A DNA stretch of 64,000 nucleotides from Bugulina stolonifera. Taxonomy: Eukaryota > Bryozoa > Gymnolaemata > Cheilostomatida > Bugulidae. The stretch is from positions 24,343,233 to 24,407,232 of the forward strand of contig OW285188.1 of assembly GCA_935421135.1 (NCBI GenBank), given 5' to 3'. Shown one piece after another: positions 14,601 to 26,814 of the stretch. Position numbers and translations under genes: made by a program. The notes below the pieces were generated by a model, which did not search any database, had not been told where the DNA came from, and saw only the letters and a program-made list of their open reading frames with translations. Each line of letters begins with the position of its first letter. The first letter of the stretch is position 1.

Positions 14601-16296
14601 AGCACAGACTGGCAAGATAAAGTAAGACAGCAGGCCAGCTAAGTGAATGCATAGAGACAGGTGTCTTTTGATTTCATACTAAAGGTGTAGCGATTCATGT
14701 TAATTGATTGAGCTGTTGAGCCGTTTTTTGTTGGAATAACAAGACAGACCAGCTCATTCTGTTAATGACTGATTCCAGGGAATTTCACAATAATATATGA
14801 ACAATAAATTAGTCCTGGTGTATTAGTCAAGGCCGCCCACCCAGATGATGTGTTTAAATATAAACAATAGCAAATAAATATTCCTTTCATATCCTCTAAA
14901 CCCAAGAAAGGTTTACTAGAGTATTAGGCCCTAGGCCTATAAGTGTATTTTACAGTGATGCAGAAACAGCTTTCTGCTATCCTAGCAAGCTGTTTCAGTA
15001 CTTGGCAGTCATATAGGATGCAGCCTATAGGCTACCTATTAAGCTATTATGACTGAGATATGCTGTAATTTTGTAGTGCTATTCCAAAACATGAAAATTC
15101 AGATTGACTGCTATATCTATACGAAGTTGTGGCTGAAAAAGGTCTAGTTAGCTAGTCTAGGTTAGTAGGCTACTCTACTATCCAAGTTACAATCAAGTAG
15201 GGGCCATTATTTTGCAAAGAAGTCTGTATAAATAGCAATTAGATGCTAACTGGTGCTTACTTCGCACATTCAGGATCTATGTGAGGAGGTGTGTGGTATT
15301 TACAGTCCATAATCATGGTCAGGGTTTCACTGTCATTAGCTTCTTGAAATGGTGGATCTCCACAGACCAGCATGTATAACAGGACGCCTAAGCTCCACAC
15401 ATCTAGAAGTATGTCAAAAATACATGGAGAGGCTAGCTTGCTTGTCTTGCATAATGCTGCAAGTTTGCACAGTGTCACCTTTGGGAGAAGAATCGATAGC
15501 TATACAAATATTAAATATGTCCACAGTAACACTAATAAGTCTACACACTACAGGATAACACATCATGGAACATCCTACAGTGGGTATTAATACAACATAC
15601 ATAAAAATGCAGATACAAATGTATATATATAATATATTCTGTTATCTGTTTATGGGTCATGGAAGACTGTGATAGCTGTCTAAGGATAGTTCATAACTTA
15701 CCTACTGCTGGAGCATCATATGCATCACCAAGCAATATTTCTGGAGCTGAATATGCCAGAGAACCACATGATGTATCAAGCTTAGTGTCTGGCTCAAACC
15801 TGTTACTAAATCCAAAGTCAGTCAACTTTACTATGCCAGACTTTTCAAAAAATATAACATTTTCTGGCTTCAAATCACGATGAACAACATGTAGATCATG
15901 GCAGTACGAAATCGCCTCTAAAATCTGAGTAAAGTAGACTCTAGCAGTGTCAATATCCAATCCTCTGTCATGATTGTTCATTATGTAGTCGTACATATCA
16001 CCATCTCCTAATTCTAATATCAAATAAAGCTTAGTTTGAGTGTCAATCACTTCATACAGTCTGACTATATGAGGATGTTGAACAAGTTTCATACACCTAA
16101 CTTCTTGAAATAAATGTTGCCTGGAGATTGGATCCAATTTAGTTTTATCTATCACTTTTACAGCGACTTTTTCTCCAGTAAAAACATGCTTTGCAAGCTT
16201 AACAACAGCAAAATGTCCTTTTCCTATAGTTTGACTCAAATCGTAAAGCCCTGCAATAGTACACTCGGAGTCTTGTTTCCGACGAGGAATATCCAT
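8624..16296 (-). CDS. SNRK: SNF-related serine/threonine-protein kinase (SNRK)
   Basis: Eight coding exons (minus): 16296-15702, 15402-15261, 14476-14261, 14065-13868, 12787-12620, 11823-11703, 10690-10394, 9457-8624. They join in phase to 856 aa. SNRK is an AMPK-related kinase activated by LKB1. The kinase domain starts near residue 17: glycine loop GKGHFA at 25-30, catalytic Lys47, HRD 139-141, DFG 160-162, T-loop Thr175 (the expected LKB1 site) followed by [15 protein letters not shown]-like segment follows at about 292-340 ([13 protein letters not shown], then [11 protein letters not shown]). The long acidic and Ser-rich tail matches SNRK in order: an EEEEED run, then SDTSDNDDD, and a CCSIM terminus resembling the Cys-Cys end of vertebrate SNRK. 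The N-terminus, [10 protein letters not shown], is family-like. The tail is longer than in human SNRK (765 aa). Tail exon junctions are less certain than kinase ones. Confidence 0.95.
11971..12066. repeat. Imperfect 32-bp tandem repeat, three units
   Basis: Three consecutive diverged copies of a unit beginning TAGAAACTGGATAGAGTGT lie at 11971-12002, 12003-12034 and 12035-12066, inside the SNRK intron between exons 5 and 6. The second unit has TAGACACTGAATAGAGTGT and the third TAGAAACTGGACAGAGTGT. It looks like a small decaying minisatellite; no function is indicated. Confidence 0.7.
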
Positions 16297-16504
16297 CTTA
16301 AGTGAATATATTCTCCAGCTGACTAGTTAACCGTCAATGATCTGTCAACAAGCTCCCACTACAGAGCATCTTTGACAGATTTAACTGGTGGCAGAGTGTA
16401 ATATAATTAACAATTCTACTGCCCGACTACTCGTCGTTTCGTTTACTACTAGTTGTAAGATTTACTATTAATTATGTACTTGCGCAGGCTTGCCGCGCAG
16501 ACAA

Positions 16505-16550
16505 TGGGATCACGTGACACACAACCAAAATAAAAGTTGATTGGCTGAAC
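16505..16550 (-). promoter_or_regulatory. SNRK upstream region with E-box and CCAAT box
   Basis: About 215 nt upstream of the SNRK start codon lies the palindrome TCACGTGA, with core CACGTG at 16511-16516, a USF/MITF/TFE-type E-box. At 16540-16544 the minus strand reads CCAAT within AGCCAATCA, a good NF-Y consensus. The segment sits between SNRK and the 3' end of SF3B3, in locally GC-richer sequence (TTGCGCAGGCTTGCCGCGC nearby). Assignment as the SNRK promoter is by position and motif only. Confidence 0.45.
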
Positions 16551-16932
16551 TACATTTTGAATGGGGTAGAGAAATTAACAAAGATGGTAAAAGCTTGCAA
16601 AGCATTAGGGTCTCATTAGTTTCTACCCCTAGCTTTTTACAACCATGAACTAAATAATGTCAAGTTTTAGCAGGTAAATACTTTGTGACCCATGAAAAAG
16701 AGTGTACTTTCTCAACAAGCCCAGCAGAAAGAAGATCAAAACTGCCTTGCAACTACTAGGAATTGTTATTAATATTTTGTGAAGGAATGTAGAAGTAATG
16801 GTACTCAGCTAAAGTAGACAAACAAAGCCATCTTACTCCATAACTCAATTTCAGCTTTGGGAGAACACTGTGAATTGCACCTTTCCGCTATGCTGAATTG
16901 CACCTTTACCATGCGTTACTTGCTGTTACCCA

Positions 16933-16938
16933 TTTATT
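16933..16938 (-). terminator. Candidate poly(A) signal for SF3B3
   Basis: AATAAA on the minus strand lies about 208 nt past the SF3B3 stop codon and before the SNRK promoter region, a sensible place for transcript termination between two co-directional genes. Confidence 0.35.
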
Positions 16939-17145
16939 CCATAGTTTTGCAGACAAATTACAGTATGAAAAAGACTTATCTTTAGTTAATATTTTACTTT
17001 AAAAGTTGGGCATTGCAAAACAAAATGAACAATGTATAATAGCTAACACAATAAAATTATTATATGTAAATACTGCAAGTGTATTACTATAATATATACA
17101 GGAAAAATGAAGTGTACAAATTAGTTAGAGAGTATGTTGCTGGAG

Positions 17146-20100
17146 CTAGAATGCAAATCTTGTACGAATGTCTTCCAGTTTCTTCGAAACCTAAAGAAAA
17201 TAAAAGCATTTTTTAAATACCAATTACTTATTTTCAACAAAAATAATCAAGTTAAAGTGCATACATGAGCATAGCCTGTACATAGTGTGTACAGTACATA
17301 CCTCTGCAGGGTTCCTGTCCAGTTCACTGGCGATACTCTTCTGTTTACCAATATCCAGAGAGGAGAACATCTCACACAAGTCACCATCAATAACACTCTA
17401 CAATGTTATCAGTATACACACATACATGTTACATCACGTACATATTGGAACAGGAATAACAAAGGTGTGTTACTTGCAGCAGCAACACTGCAGAATTGAA
17501 ATTGAAAAGATTACTGCGTTTACCTACATTGTATACATGTATAAATACAGAAATGGTTTACCTTGATAGGGTAATATGTTGATCTGTAAGACATGTGGTC
17601 TCGTCCACACAGGGGAGGCAATTCCGACCTCATATGCATCTCTAAGTGCTGCATGAATTCGTAGTCCTAAAATAGCAATAGCAGATTGAAGAGGTGGAGT
17701 TGTTAGCAGATCCAGTCCACAGCTAGATGTAAAGTGGGTGGAGTTATGAGACAGCCTTCAGTATAGTAACAATATTATATCAATAATTACTTGTATTCAA
17801 AAGACTCACCTCATTGGATGTGAAAGGTACTAGCATTCCAACACCGCCTGACAGTGTAGTATAGACAAGAGACTCGGAGCCACCAGGTATCAGTGTGCTC
17901 TTCTGTAATGATGTGATCACCTCGCCAACATGAAAGTTGACTGAACACGCAGCCTTTTGGGTAGCTCCATTCAGCAGGCCCCTGTCCCACAATGCCTTAG
18001 TACCAGTCGGATCTTCATCCACATCATCATTGACCTCAGCTGGCAAGCGGATCTGAGAAAAACATTCAGAGAGATTATTGTTTACCAAGATATCATAGAT
18101 ATCATTGAACACAATCTTGTTAACAAAAAATAGCGATGATGTCTAAGAATACCAGATATTTAATTAATAAATTGATCACACGCAACTCTAATTAAAAACT
18201 TGCAGGAGATATGATGTTCAGAGATTACAATCCCTCGAGGTGCAATGTACATTATGTTGTATGAGCAACAGTGTTAATTTTATCATGGCATAATCTGCTT
18301 TCTGCTTATCAAGTGTTGCAATCAGAATTGGCTAAACAAGATACCCTTGAAATCCACTAACTAAATATGAGTATATCGATTCTATCATTGGTATTATTAC
18401 GTAATTCGGGACTAAAAATATTGACCTGTCTTATGCAATACTAACCACTGTGATATTTCCAAATTTGTCTGCACCAGCCAGTGTATCACAGTCTAGTTTA
18501 CAAGCTGCAGTTATCCACCGCGGATGAGTGTCATCAGCAAATACAATGAGCTGATTCTCCTGCCGTTTGTAGCGGATGAAGTGAAAGCTTTCCTGTACGT
18601 CTGTCACATAGACTCGGTGGCCCATAGTCATGATGTTAGTGATGTAGTTGGGTATAGCCTGTTGTAACAAATATTATAATGTAATATACTATAATGCAAT
18701 ATAATAGCAACCTGCTAGAATTATATTCATGACATTTGTAGTCCCTTTGAGCAAATAGTCCGTAATCCAACACATTGGCTTAGCAATGTAGATAGACACT
18801 GGTACTACTGATAAACATGCACAAGGTAAACAGATATTTACCTTGTTTTCACACTTTCGAAGCATCTTCTTCTTGCCAAGGTCATAAATTCTGAGCAGTT
18901 TGCCGACACTGATGAGAACTCTGCCCTGGAATGGACATATTGCTCCGGGAATGTCGTCAACTGGAGTCTTGTGTACCAGCTCTAGCCTATTATTGCTTAT
19001 TTTGTAACAATGTATGGCTCCACCAGAGTTAGATCTTGGGTTGAGAATGAGATCTTTACCAACACCAACTATCACAAACTGCTGCTCTCCATGTCCAGTG
19101 AACTTACACACAGCAATACTACAACAAATTTGAGCAATATGCACATGTCATCCCTCTTTAATTCCATGCACCAAACATAACATAACGACTGTTACTGTAG
19201 TTGTATGAGCTGGATAAGGATTATATTTATATATTCCTGTCTACTACAATCATACTTGTATATACATCATAATAGACTGATCAATATACACATACCTGAA
19301 GGCTGCTTCATTCTGCTCCAAGTTAATAGTGTGCGACACTTCCCACGTGCTCGTGTTTAACACAGTGATGTTACTGGCCCACAACCCTTTGCCAGCCTTA
19401 GGGGCTCCAAACTGACTATCAGGTAAATCTTCAGAGAGAAATGCAGCAGCTACTTCAGCTGCCAGCTCCTGCTGTTCATCCCCAGCAGCTTCTACCTGCA
19501 AACACGAGTCAACATTAGATATGATTCTTGAGAAGGTCATCGTACGACTAAACAGGCAGCACAGCTAAATCAATGAACATGTATATTCAACCCACCAGCT
19601 GGTAAAACACGGCGAATAACGAGGCACTTCATTGTAACAATAGTGCTCAACTTACCATCTCTTCAGCCATTTGCTGCTTCCTCTGCTGTGTGGTTTCAGC
19701 AGTGTATGCATTATGGTCGGTTTCTATAATAATCAAGCTGTTAGTCTCCTGACTGATGACAAACTTCCTAGGAGTGTACTGCAGAGATGTGGATGCCTGG
19801 TTGAACACGGCACCCAATTTCTCCAGTGCCAAAATTCTACAATAATCATAAATGTGTATTAGAGACTAGCAAACAGGATGTGAACTTAATCTAGACAACA
19901 TGATCTGAACATAATATATGATAATGGGATAAAGAAGACAACAAATCCTTATGGATTGAGCTGAGGTATGACACTAACCCCTTAGTAATCATGAATATTC
20001 CACACCTAAATACCAATACATTGTCTTGCTGCATGTCATTATTGTCTTAGTACAACTGGATAACATGATTAGTGACTCAGCAGTGGAGTCACCCACATAA

Positions 20101-23100
20101 TAATATAATATTCTTATCACATAGGAATGTGCTACTATCATGTGCGATACAAAGTATCACACAAGCTAGAGTCAAGCCTACCTGTGCTACCCAAATATGC
20201 AAACAGATGATTACGATAATCAATTGCATAATTTAAATGTCAAATTATAGGACCATAAATGATAATATATTATTGTAATCACATAAAGTTGTCAGCAGTA
20301 GCGGGTGATTGTGTGGACTGAACAGGCAGCCCAGTTATACTAATGTACATGTATATTTACGAGAGGTACATAGCAGAACAGGCAAGAAAGGTTCCAGAAC
20401 AGACTTACTGTAGTTTACATTTCATCCTTCTATTTTAAAGGGCTGTCACTATTACCATAAACAGAAGGGGCTCACTAACCTGAGTGTATTGGCAGAAATA
20501 GCTACAATACCCTCAGGGCACTGTTCAGATGAGAAACCAGAGGCATACTCCAGCGACTCGTAGGACAACGGGGTGAGGTGAAACCGGTTCTGGTACCAGT
20601 AGCTCAGCCAAGAGCGTGAAGTCATCGCTAGCACAGCCTCTGAACCCTGCATGTGGATTCGGAACAGCTTTACTGGGCGGGTACCCAGATACCTCGTTCG
20701 GGTATCAGAGAGGTCTCCAGTCACCGTGTCCAGCACTGTACGCAGCAACACTCCATTCTGGAAACAATTGAATGATTTGTATAATGATACATTGCTGTGC
20801 ACCATACATGTGCATGTCCAAGTTAATTCAAAGTAAAAAATTAAACTGCAATGTGCAAAGTAAAATTCCACACACAGATGGTGTCTATGATTCATAGGTG
20901 AGTGGAGTCTGTATTTAGAGCTCACCTGTAAGCCAATGTTGAGGTATAAACCACCCTCCCCTTCCTCCTTACTGTCAGACTGGGTAGACATGTCTAGCAC
21001 ACATAAACTCTCTGGTGGGGCGGGTAAAGCCTGCATACTCAGAGGAGATAAACAGTCCTACAACAGATTAATACACTACAGTAACATGGGATGATAACTA
21101 CTGATGACTACTGCATATTATAATATTATACATGTACATTGTAGGTACCAGCAACACTCATGTATTATATGTATAGCACACAGTTGAGATTACTTACCGA
21201 AGGGTCCAGAGAGAGGATACGAACTGTGTTATCAGCTAGACCAACAGCAAGGAATCTACAGCGTTGTTCACCTGAAGGTACTCTACCCAGGGCCATGCAC
21301 ACTACATCCTTGGACATCTCTTTGCTTTCTGTATATTCGTTGAGTTGGCCTGATGGGTCCATCTCAAAGTAAACTAGCTCACCTCCAGTCAAAGCAATAA
21401 CTACCTGTAGGCAAAATCTTTGATGCATGAAGAACACACAATGAAGGTCTAATTGAGATTGATTGTGAAATGTACTACGTGAAGTTCCACACACACGCAC
21501 AATTTACTTGGCAGATGGGACAGCAGCACAACATAGTGAATAGATAATATAAGTTTACCTGGCGCTGGTTGACAGCACATTTCACAATCAACTTTTTGCC
21601 AGGAGCTTTCCATTCATTCACTCTTTTGTCTGCTCTAATGTGACGAATACCTTCTGGATAAACCTGCAATGTGTAAATTTACAGTGTAGCAGGGCGCCAT
21701 TTTCCTCCAAAACAATACGTGAATTCGAACAAATTCTGTGTGTGTGTGTGTGTGTGTGTATTACAGCCTTCTGTTATATTAATAGCACAATGTACCTAGA
21801 GAATGGATGGATACTCACCTGCACAAGAGCATCATCTCCAAGCTGTGAACATGAGAGTGTTGGAGTTGTGCCAAGAAAACCAGAATCTGTAACTTCCTCT
21901 ACCGTTTCACCAATTGAGAGAACGAGGGTAGCGTTAACGAAGGATACAATAATGTAAGCATCATATTCCTCTACAAATACAAGGGAAGAAGGGGGCATGT
22001 AATCTGAACTACTCACAAAACTCTCTACGGTGTATCCTCATACACAACATATGGACAGCATCATACATGTATATATGGATATGGGGAAGCTATATAGTGA
22101 AGTTCAAGAATTCAGAATAAATTGATAATCTTCACAAGTATATCATTTCTGTTTCGGCGCTTGACTGAATTGACAAACTTCACTATATGGCCTGCACCAC
22201 ACAATCTGCTGTTGTACAGGCAGTAGGTAGATGTGCCTTCGGAATATTCATAGTACAAACCTGCTCTTCAGTCTAGTAGCAGCAAACATGACCTCATTGA
22301 TTCTACAAAAAGAAAAGGCCTGGCGTTAGGTGGGAACCAAACGCCGGCCTTGTTAGTTTTTGGACTAGGGCAAGAGTTGGGCAGTGTGTGTCACATTCAA
22401 TACACACCTCTCCCTTTTCATAGACTGTCCTATTACTAGCTAGTGACGCAAATGAGTTGGTATGACTAGAATTTAGCACTACAAAACTCCATTAGCAATC
22501 AAGGTAGAAGTTGTCTTACCAGTCCACAAAGTAGAAGACAACTTCTACTGTATAAAGGTTTAACGCGTATGTATTGCTAAAGTGCTGTAGCCTGGATATG
22601 CTCAACCCATAACAGCAGAACAACAGATTGTTCATGATTGCTTATTTTCGCAAAACAAAAAACGGTGCTGTAGTTGTAGTTGTCCTTGATAATCCTATAT
22701 GCTTGTGTTAGATACATGCAATTTCTACAATACAACGGGTGCTTGGACTGATTTATCAGTGTGCTACACTATAAAATAAAGAGTGATTCACCTTCGGTGT
22801 TACGCTTCACAGTCCAGACAGCATTAGGGTTACCTGGCAGCTCAGATACAGCCATCTCTGACACCTACAAACAGAAGTCTTAGGATACTATGCTACAAGT
22901 GGAGTATGACATATGGATGGCAGAGGAACAGCAATGCAATAACAATTGAGTAAGTCTTCTACGGCTGGAGCATCTGGAGACTGGAAATTAAATATTATAC
23001 TGTATGATACCACTCAAGCCTACAAGTGACATGTAAATTGTACATACCTCTAAACCGTGACGCAGGACTCGAAAGGTACTACGAGGCCCTCTACCGCAGG

Positions 23101-25747
23101 CTGTGTATAACTGTGGTGTATCTTCATTAGCCAAATCGGCAATCTAAAATGCACACACAGTTTTTCATTCGTCAATAGGTAAACACAATATAACTACCAC
23201 TAGCATACAAGTGAGAATAGGGCTACGGGAATGGAGTAAACTCAGCACTCACCTGGCATGACATGATTGGAGCTAGACTATCCAACTCATCCACAAGTAC
23301 CAAGTTCCTCAGTGCCCTTGGATCAAAGAAGAATGTCACCCCCTCCTCTAAAGGCATACTACTGCTGAACTCAGGCTCATCGTCGTCATCTCCCAGGTGA
23401 GCTATCTGATAGAGGTAACTGAAACACAAGACAAGTCACTACACCATATATACTACTATATAAAATATGTGTATGATCTATGGTAATCCTAAACAATTTA
23501 CCTGAGAATAACATAATTTGATTTACTAATGACAAAGTACGAAAATTTCATATTTTGTCACTAGCAAACCCTTTAATGATACCAAGAAATCCATATCAAC
23601 CACGAACTTGGTACTGTGGATGTGTTTACATACTGGTTTGCGAATTCGGCAGCACAGAAAAGAAAACCTGTCTTCAGCACACATAAGGAACTACAGACTG
23701 GAACTGTGTCAAAGTATTTCAACTTTATTTCTGTTACCTAAAACAGAATTTCACACACAATTTTCATTTTTAAAATCAAATGCACCATATGTAAATACAC
23801 TATATGCATATGGTGCAAGGACCAGCAGACAGAGAACACAGTGGAAATGAACTCATGAGGATTGGAAGATGCTGAATACAGATATTGTCTCTGAGGAGTC
23901 ACCTACATGTACATGTATATACATGTAAACCTCGAGGGAGAGGAACAAATTCTACACAAATGGATGAGATGAAAATTCTAATGATAAACTAACTTACCAT
24001 GTCCTCATCTGTTTCCAGGGTTATTTTAAAGATGTCTCCCTGCTCGGTCTGGGCAAGGAAAAAGAACATACTCTTAGTTTTGTGAGTTGCGCTGCACACA
24101 AATATCATCCCTCTCTCTGGATCATCCAGATCATGTCTTCGCCTCGGTATAGGACAGCGGATATCCGGCTGGTCACCAAAGTTTTTATATGTGAGATAGT
24201 TTTCAGAGCATATGAGTACTCCACTTGGTCCCTCTGTACCACCGGGAACTGTAATAAGAATAGCAAGCTGTTGAAAAATGTATAAAAAAGTAGGCAGATC
24301 AAATATGACATAACATTCAGTATTGTACACAGTGCAACACAGTCAGCATCGTATTTAATACAACAGTTACTTGTTTGCCATCAAAAATGTTTTCAACACA
24401 TGGTGTAATGAAAACAACCGTGACGACATATTTAATATAAGCTGTGAATGAGAGACCATTTTGCTACACATTTGTTTTTGCAAATAGCTTCACACAGCTA
24501 TGGGATATACGTCATGTATGTCCAAAGCCATGACATGTTGAGGTACAAACCTGCTATAAGCATATTGGCATGCTCTTCTAGAGGTTCACTGTACTTCCTT
24601 ACTACATGGTTCAATCCCAAATCAAGCTCATAATATGTTAGCATCTGCTGTACTTTCTGTGCGCTCTCACCAGTTGGGTCATTATCACATTCCTAAAGTT
24701 TATACATTATTTTTGAATTGGAACAAAGACTCACGTAATCTTACATTATAGCTGACACCACTAAACGCAACATACATATACATACAGTGCTAGCAAGAGA
24801 AGGTACAGGCATATGTATTTAGCAAAAATTGATGAAGGCCCACTACATCTCAATCAGACCATCGAATACCACTTGAAATTTTTAAATACATGAATGAATA
24901 TGCAACATTACCTCATAATCGATTTCCAGGCAAGCAAATGTTGGATTTTCAAATCCAACATCCACTCCAACCATGTGGTATACTATTGTATTGGCCTTGT
25001 GGGCTTCTAATGGAGAAGAGATTGTTAGTCTAGCCTGAGCATCTCTGTTTAATATATATACAAGTTTCTGTTTTTCACAGGCTCCAACCATAACAGCACG
25101 ACCTTTCGGATCCATAGCTAAGAACTGTCCAGGTACAATTCTCCGACATCCTGATTTACCAAATGTTTCCTGGTGAACCTACCAAGTAATTATTTATACT
25201 GCCTTATATAATATGATTCAACTGCTACTTAGTGTCTTCATACAATATTAGCATAGATAAATACAATGGTCCATAACATGCACAATATAAAAGAAGAAAG
25301 TGACTATGGTAATACCTTATCAAAGCAATTTTTGGAGGTGTTGTACTCTAGTATAACAATACGTCCGGAATCAGAGCCAACCACTATGTAATCTACAACA
25401 AGATCAAACGATAATATTAGTTTTTTACACATGGGTAATAGAATAACACGATCAACTTCATTTTAACAACTGGGTAGAGTTTAGAACGATGGTGAATAGG
25501 AAACATGAATAAAAGACATACCTTTACCACCACCTGTCAGACGGAAGGGCATCAATGAACGGATTTCTCCAAAGACTTCCGTGGCATGTAATGTGTAAAC
25601 TTTGCCAGTGTTGGGATCTGGTCTGAGAATTTCCAAAATTTTCCCTCTGGCAACGCATATTTCCTGCTGTTTTGTGCCGCAGAAATTTCCGTGCACTGCC
25701 TGTGTAATGGTTGTGGCACGCTGAAGAGTGAGGTTATATAGATGCAT
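17146..25747 (-). CDS. SF3B3: Splicing factor 3B subunit 3 (SF3b130/SAP130)
   Basis: Twenty-two coding exons (minus): 25747-25522, 25392-25316, 25178-24912, 24692-24551, 24248-23998, 23737-23634, 23418-23253, 23143-23048, 22864-22792, 21970-21819, 21663-21559, 21404-21198, 21057-20926, 20757-20480, 19836-19656, 19495-19296, 19118-18842, 18658-18446, 18052-17810, 17666-17562, 17397-17302, 17190-17146. All phases agree and give 1211 aa (human 1217). The protein is the three-propeller, CPSF-A/DDB1-related scaffold of the U2 snRNP SF3b complex, which recognises the branch site; the human protein also occurs in SAGA-type acetyltransferase complexes. Identity is near-continuous with the human sequence from [12 protein letters not shown] to [14 protein letters not shown]. 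Hallmarks include [78 protein letters not shown] and [18 protein letters not shown]. No lesion is seen. Confidence 0.98.
21736..21758. repeat. (TG)n microsatellite
   Basis: An uninterrupted TG dinucleotide run lies in the SF3B3 intron between exons 10 and 11. It is likely length-polymorphic and has no coding effect. Confidence 0.9.
22504..22548. repeat. Perfect 14-bp inverted repeat in an SF3B3 intron
   Basis: GTAGAAGTTGTCTT at 22504-22517 is followed after 17 nt by its exact reverse complement AAGACAACTTCTAC at 22535-22548. The intron lies between SF3B3 exons 9 and 10. The AGAAGTTGTC core recurs at the terminal-repeat element at 38964-39073, so this may be a relict of the same family. Confidence 0.75.
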
Positions 25748-26553
25748 TGCCTTGATATTAGCCTAGAAATCTATAATAAGAACATCAACATAATGAAAAC
25801 TAAAACTTATTTTACAACAAAATACGAATTGGTATTTAATATTTATATTACGCTCGGCTTAAATGCTCAAATAATAGCTAAATTAAATAGGCAAACAGCT
25901 TCTTCCTATATCTGCAACGGGAGTCGAACTGGGTTAAACCCACAAGGACATTATTATTATATATTATATTCATATTGCATACAGTCACAGTGTACCTGTC
26001 AAGTAAACCAAACAGAAATAATAACCTCACCTGGAGGCTGCACATTTTTTTTAGAAATTCTCCAGGTTAGAAACCCTACCCTCACCCTGTTTAAATATCA
26101 GTAAAATGATTCCCAGTTTTTCCCCTAATTTTTCAGGTGGTTTGAAATTATGCAGACCATTACAACTATTCCAACGCAACTGGAGTTGCAACATTAAACC
26201 TCATATAATTAACATTCAGATCAGATATGAGATCACATTTAAACAATTATTATATAAATTAAATTAAAATTACAAAGGAAAGTATCAAAGTTCAGTTGCA
26301 AAAGATGATTGTGGATAGACGGACAGCACGTAGTACTGCTGATTTTTATAAAAATATTGCTGAAGATATCTTATGCTGTAAAACCTTGAGGAAACAGGGA
26401 GGTTTGAAAGTTTCTTGGAGTTGGGTGTGCCCTAAACAACTGGGAATCTCCCTGTGAAACCTAGATGCTTTACAGATATACATCATAGAATAAGTAAGCT
26501 ACCTAACCAAGCAGAGTTGGGAATGTCAGTGAGTGAATTTAAGTTATGTTATA

Positions 26554-26799
26554 ATGAAAATACTTATTCCAAGCCATCGCTCACCTAAGTCTAATAAGAT
26601 GACTAATTTAGCCAGATTTGCAGTTCGATTTAAACAATTATTAACAAACGAACTTTCTTCTAGCCATTCATTTTTACCATGGCGGGACATCCGGTTGTGG
26701 AAGTCGTATTTTTTCTATATGGTTGTCGTAAATTTCTTTATGCTAATAGCGGCAGAAATATTTGATTCGAAATTAATTCACATATTGAAAACAAGCAGG
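26554..26799 (+). CDS. Candidate first coding exon, unidentified membrane protein
   Basis: This is an open frame of 82 codons ending at a good donor (CAGG then GTAAGA) at phase 0. The first ATG is at 26554; a second in-frame ATG at 26596 gives MTNLARFAVRFKQLL. The peptide carries a basic or neutral N-terminus, then WRDIRLWKSYFF and a hydrophobic run (MVVVNFFMLIAA) consistent with one membrane segment. It lies about 0.8 kb upstream of SF3B3 in the opposite direction, as expected for a shared bidirectional promoter. I could not find downstream exons and recognise no family. It may be spurious. Confidence 0.3.
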
Positions 26800-26814
26800 G
26801 TAAGACAACTTTAA

